From Erysipelotrichaceae bacterium (GTDB lineage: Bacteria; Bacillota_I; Bacilli_A; Erysipelotrichales; Coprobacillaceae), in NCBI GenBank assembly GCA_021202205.1, contig JAJQDJ010000071.1, positions 1 through 7,650 of the forward strand: 7,650 nt of DNA. Reading direction: 5' to 3'. A program made the position numbers and the translations under genes. Shown here one piece after another: positions 6,801 through 7,650 of the stretch. A model generated the notes under the pieces. The model was not told the origin of the DNA, made no database searches, and was given only the letters and a program-made list of their open reading frames with translations. Every line of letters begins with the position of its first letter. Positions within the stretch are counted from its first letter, which is position 1.

Positions 6801-7574
6801 GAAATTGAAGGTGAAGTTTCAAATATCATTGATAATAATGGACGTTTTGAGGTTGTTATTTCTAACGCATTGGAAACAAAGAGTTATTTAACTCCATACG
6901 ATGCTAAATTAACAGTTTCTGTTGGTGATGAAGTAAAAATTGGTGATCCACTAACAAAAGGTTCAATAGATCCTAAGGAATTATTGGCAGTTGCTGATGT
7001 TGAAGCAGTAGAAAATTATATTTTACGAGAAGTACAAGAAGTATACCGTATGCAAGGTATCGAAATTTCTGATAAACATATTGAAATCATTATTCATCAA
7101 ATGATGAAGAAGATTAAAGTTATTGAAGGTGGCGATACAGGAGCATTACCAGGTACACATGTCACTATCCAACAATTTACTGAATTGAATACCGAAGCAT
7201 TACGTGAAGGTAAACATCCAGCAGTTGGTAGCCCAATTCTGTTAGGTATTACTAAAGCTGCATTAGAAACTGATTCATGGTTATCAGCAGCTTCATTCCA
7301 GGAGACAACAAAAATCTTAACGGACGCTTCAATTAAAGGCAAAGTTGATCATTTGAATGGTTTGAAAGAAAATGTTATTATTGGACATTTAATTCCAGCT
7401 GGTACAGGGTTAAGAGGACCTTTGAAATCTCCAGAAACAATTGCTAGAGAAGAAGAGGAAGCTCGTAAGAAATTAGAACTTGATGAAGCAGAAAACATGG
7501 ATGCACAACTTATCACTGACAATCTGGTTAATATCGAAGCCGCTGAAGAATTTACAAGTGAAGAAGCAGATTAA
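3873..7574 (+). CDS. rpoC: DNA-directed RNA polymerase subunit beta'
   Basis: Beta' subunit of core RNA polymerase, forming the clamp, catalytic loop, bridge helix and trigger loop. Its 1233 residues compare with 1199 in Bacillus subtilis and align almost end to end, the excess being mostly at the C-terminus. Visible in order: the clamp zinc site C60, C62, C75, C78; the catalytic NADFDGD loop at 447-453, where D449, D451 and D453 bind Mg2+; the bridge helix (about 768-805, HGARKG at 782-787); the second zinc site C819, C895, C902, C905; trigger-loop residues M939, R940 and H943 in TMRTFH; and the conserved SAASFQETT block before a Glu-rich tail (1186-1233). No E. coli-type trigger-loop insertion is present, as expected for Bacillota. 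Odd points: the bridge helix reads KGSTDT where KGLADT is common, and the zinc-site Cys819 is followed by His rather than the usual Gly. The gene is co-transcribed with rpoB and ends in a terminator that includes its last codons. Confidence 0.98.
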   Translation: MSDVNKFSAIQIGLASPDKIRQWSYGEVKKPETINYRSQKPEKDGLFCEKIFGPSKDWECSCGKYKKVRYKGVICDRCGVEVTKSSVRRERMGHIELATPVAHIWYLKGIPSRMGLILDMSAKQLEEIIYFVSYVVTDKGSTPLEYKQVLSERDYRNCREKFGKAFEAKTGAEAVKMLLQKVDLDEEFENVNKEFKNASGERPSKLLKRLEAIEEFRTSENEPEWMILDVLPVIPPDLRPMLQLDGGRFATSDLNDLYRRVITRNNRLKKLLELGTPSIIVQNEKRMLQEAVDALIDNGRRSKAITGAGGRPLKSLSHTLKGKQGRFRQNLLGKRVDYSGRSVIAVGPDLKMYQCGIPREMALNLFKPFVICGLVKEQIATNIKAAERLIEQMDDSIWPVVEQVIKEHPVLLNRAPTLHRLGIQAFEPKLVEGRAIRLHPLVTPAFNADFDGDQMAVHVPLGEEAIQEARQLMLGSSNILGPKDGKPIVTPSQDMVLGNYYLTLEEAGKIGEGTVFSDINEVEMAYAAKTVHLHTRVAIRGKSLNNNTFTEEQNNSYLITSVGKIIFNQIFDGNFPYINDPSKENLEATPAKYFVPMGTDIKAHIAAQPVIMPLGKKALGNIIDEAFKLNKTTEITAMLDRMKDQGFYYSTIAGITVSISDIQVPQDKYVLFDKADEQLEVIKNLYRKGKITDEERHNIVIKLWSDVKDQVEGVVKEEFESDRSNPIFIMSDSGARGNISNFTQLVGMRGLMSNPKGETIELPIKSSFREGLTASEFFISTHGARKGSTDTALKTADSGYLTRRLVDVSQEVRITEEDCHTDRGFKVTELVNTADNSIIVPLYDRLVGRYSLKDIIHPETGEVIVHANEIMDEISAKEVTDAGIKEVEIRSIFGCKAKNGICCKCYGRNSATGEEVEFGEAVGIMAAQSIGEPGTQLTMRTFHQGGVAGGEDITQGLPRIQELFEARNPKGKAYISEIEGEVSNIIDNNGRFEVVISNALETKSYLTPYDAKLTVSVGDEVKIGDPLTKGSIDPKELLAVADVEAVENYILREVQEVYRMQGIEISDKHIEIIIHQMMKKIKVIEGGDTGALPGTHVTIQQFTELNTEALREGKHPAVGSPILLGITKAALETDSWLSAASFQETTKILTDASIKGKVDHLNGLKENVIIGHLIPAGTGLRGPLKSPETIAREEEEARKKLELDEAENMDAQLITDNLVNIEAAEEFTSEEAD

Positions 7575-7587
7575 TCTGCTTCTTTTT
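7561..7587 (+). terminator. intrinsic terminator overlapping the rpoC stop codon
   Basis: Bases 7561-7584 are a perfect 24-bp palindrome. As RNA it folds into a 10-bp stem (7561-7570 with 7575-7584) closed by a TTAA loop, with a T5 run at 7583-7587. The stem has four G-C pairs. The left arm encodes the end of RpoC and the TAA stop (7572-7574) lies in the loop. On the opposite strand no T-run follows the stem, so it acts for rightward transcription only. Confidence 0.88.
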
Positions 7588-7616
7588 CAATACAAAAAAC
7601 CCGAATTGCAAGCAGA
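7575..7616 (+). repeat. third copy of the terminator stem arm, alternative pairing partner
   Basis: AAGCAGA at 7610-7616 repeats the terminator's left arm (7564-7570), so it can also pair with TCTGCTT (7575-7581) and would compete with the terminator stem. It lies downstream of the termination point, so it could matter only in read-through RNA. The match is only seven bases and may be chance. Confidence 0.3.
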
Positions 7617-7650
7617 AAGTGGAATTAAGATGAAAAAAATTTAATTTTTA
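7617..7650. other. AT-rich intergenic tail, no gene seen
   Basis: The only start codon here (ATG at 7630) meets a stop after four codons and has no convincing ribosome binding site. The final bases are almost pure A/T (an A7 run, then TTTAATTTTTA), which could belong to a promoter region or the flank of a downstream gene outside the window. I see no recognisable -35/-10 pair. Confidence 0.6.

Noticed and set aside
7097..7342. Minus-strand 81-codon frame near the rpoC 3' end
   Set aside because: Antisense to the conserved SAASFQETT region; no supporting signals.
7593..7599. A-run as the T-tract of a leftward terminator
   Set aside because: No inverted repeat lies directly to its right to form the required stem on the minus strand.
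7630..7644. Start of a downstream gene at ATG 7630
   Set aside because: The frame meets a stop after four codons and has no good ribosome binding site.

Overview
The window holds the two genes for the large catalytic subunits of bacterial RNA polymerase, rpoB (beta) followed by rpoC (beta'), read in the same direction, with a promoter and leader in front and an intrinsic terminator behind. No third protein-coding gene is visible. The DNA is clearly AT-rich. Both proteins align almost end to end with the Bacillus-type subunits, and beta' has no Escherichia-type large insertion in its trigger-loop half. This points to a low-GC Bacillota. Details such as an Asn at the rifampicin-pocket His position fit Erysipelotrichia or a Mollicutes-related gut lineage, but that placement is inference.

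Layout. Bases 1-90: non-coding, with a GC-richer patch at the left edge and a weak hairpin plus T6 tract that could end upstream transcription. Bases 91-122: a strong sigma-A type promoter, with TTGACA, a 17-nt spacer and an extended -10. The spacer carries a perfect inverted repeat that also reaches into the -10. Bases ~126-206: an untranslated leader of about 80 nt ending in a Shine-Dalgarno site. Bases 207-3860: rpoB, starting at TTG. Then a 12-nt gap with a strong Shine-Dalgarno site overlapping the rpoB stop. Bases 3873-7574: rpoC. Bases 7561-7587: a terminator hairpin built from the last rpoC codons, with the stop codon in its loop. Bases 7588-7650: AT-rich, no gene seen.

The two genes form one transcription unit. 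Their products assemble with two alpha subunits (and omega, delta and epsilon in Bacillota) into the core polymerase, sharing one active centre: the beta' NADFDGD loop binds the catalytic Mg2+ and the beta lysines and the Glu-Asp pair line the same site.

I found no undescribed system here; this is a core housekeeping operon. The points worth a second look are a probable natural rifampicin-resistance genotype with the fidaxomicin-sensitising residue retained, a possible operator in the promoter spacer, the stop-codon-in-loop terminator, and acidic C-terminal tails on both subunits.
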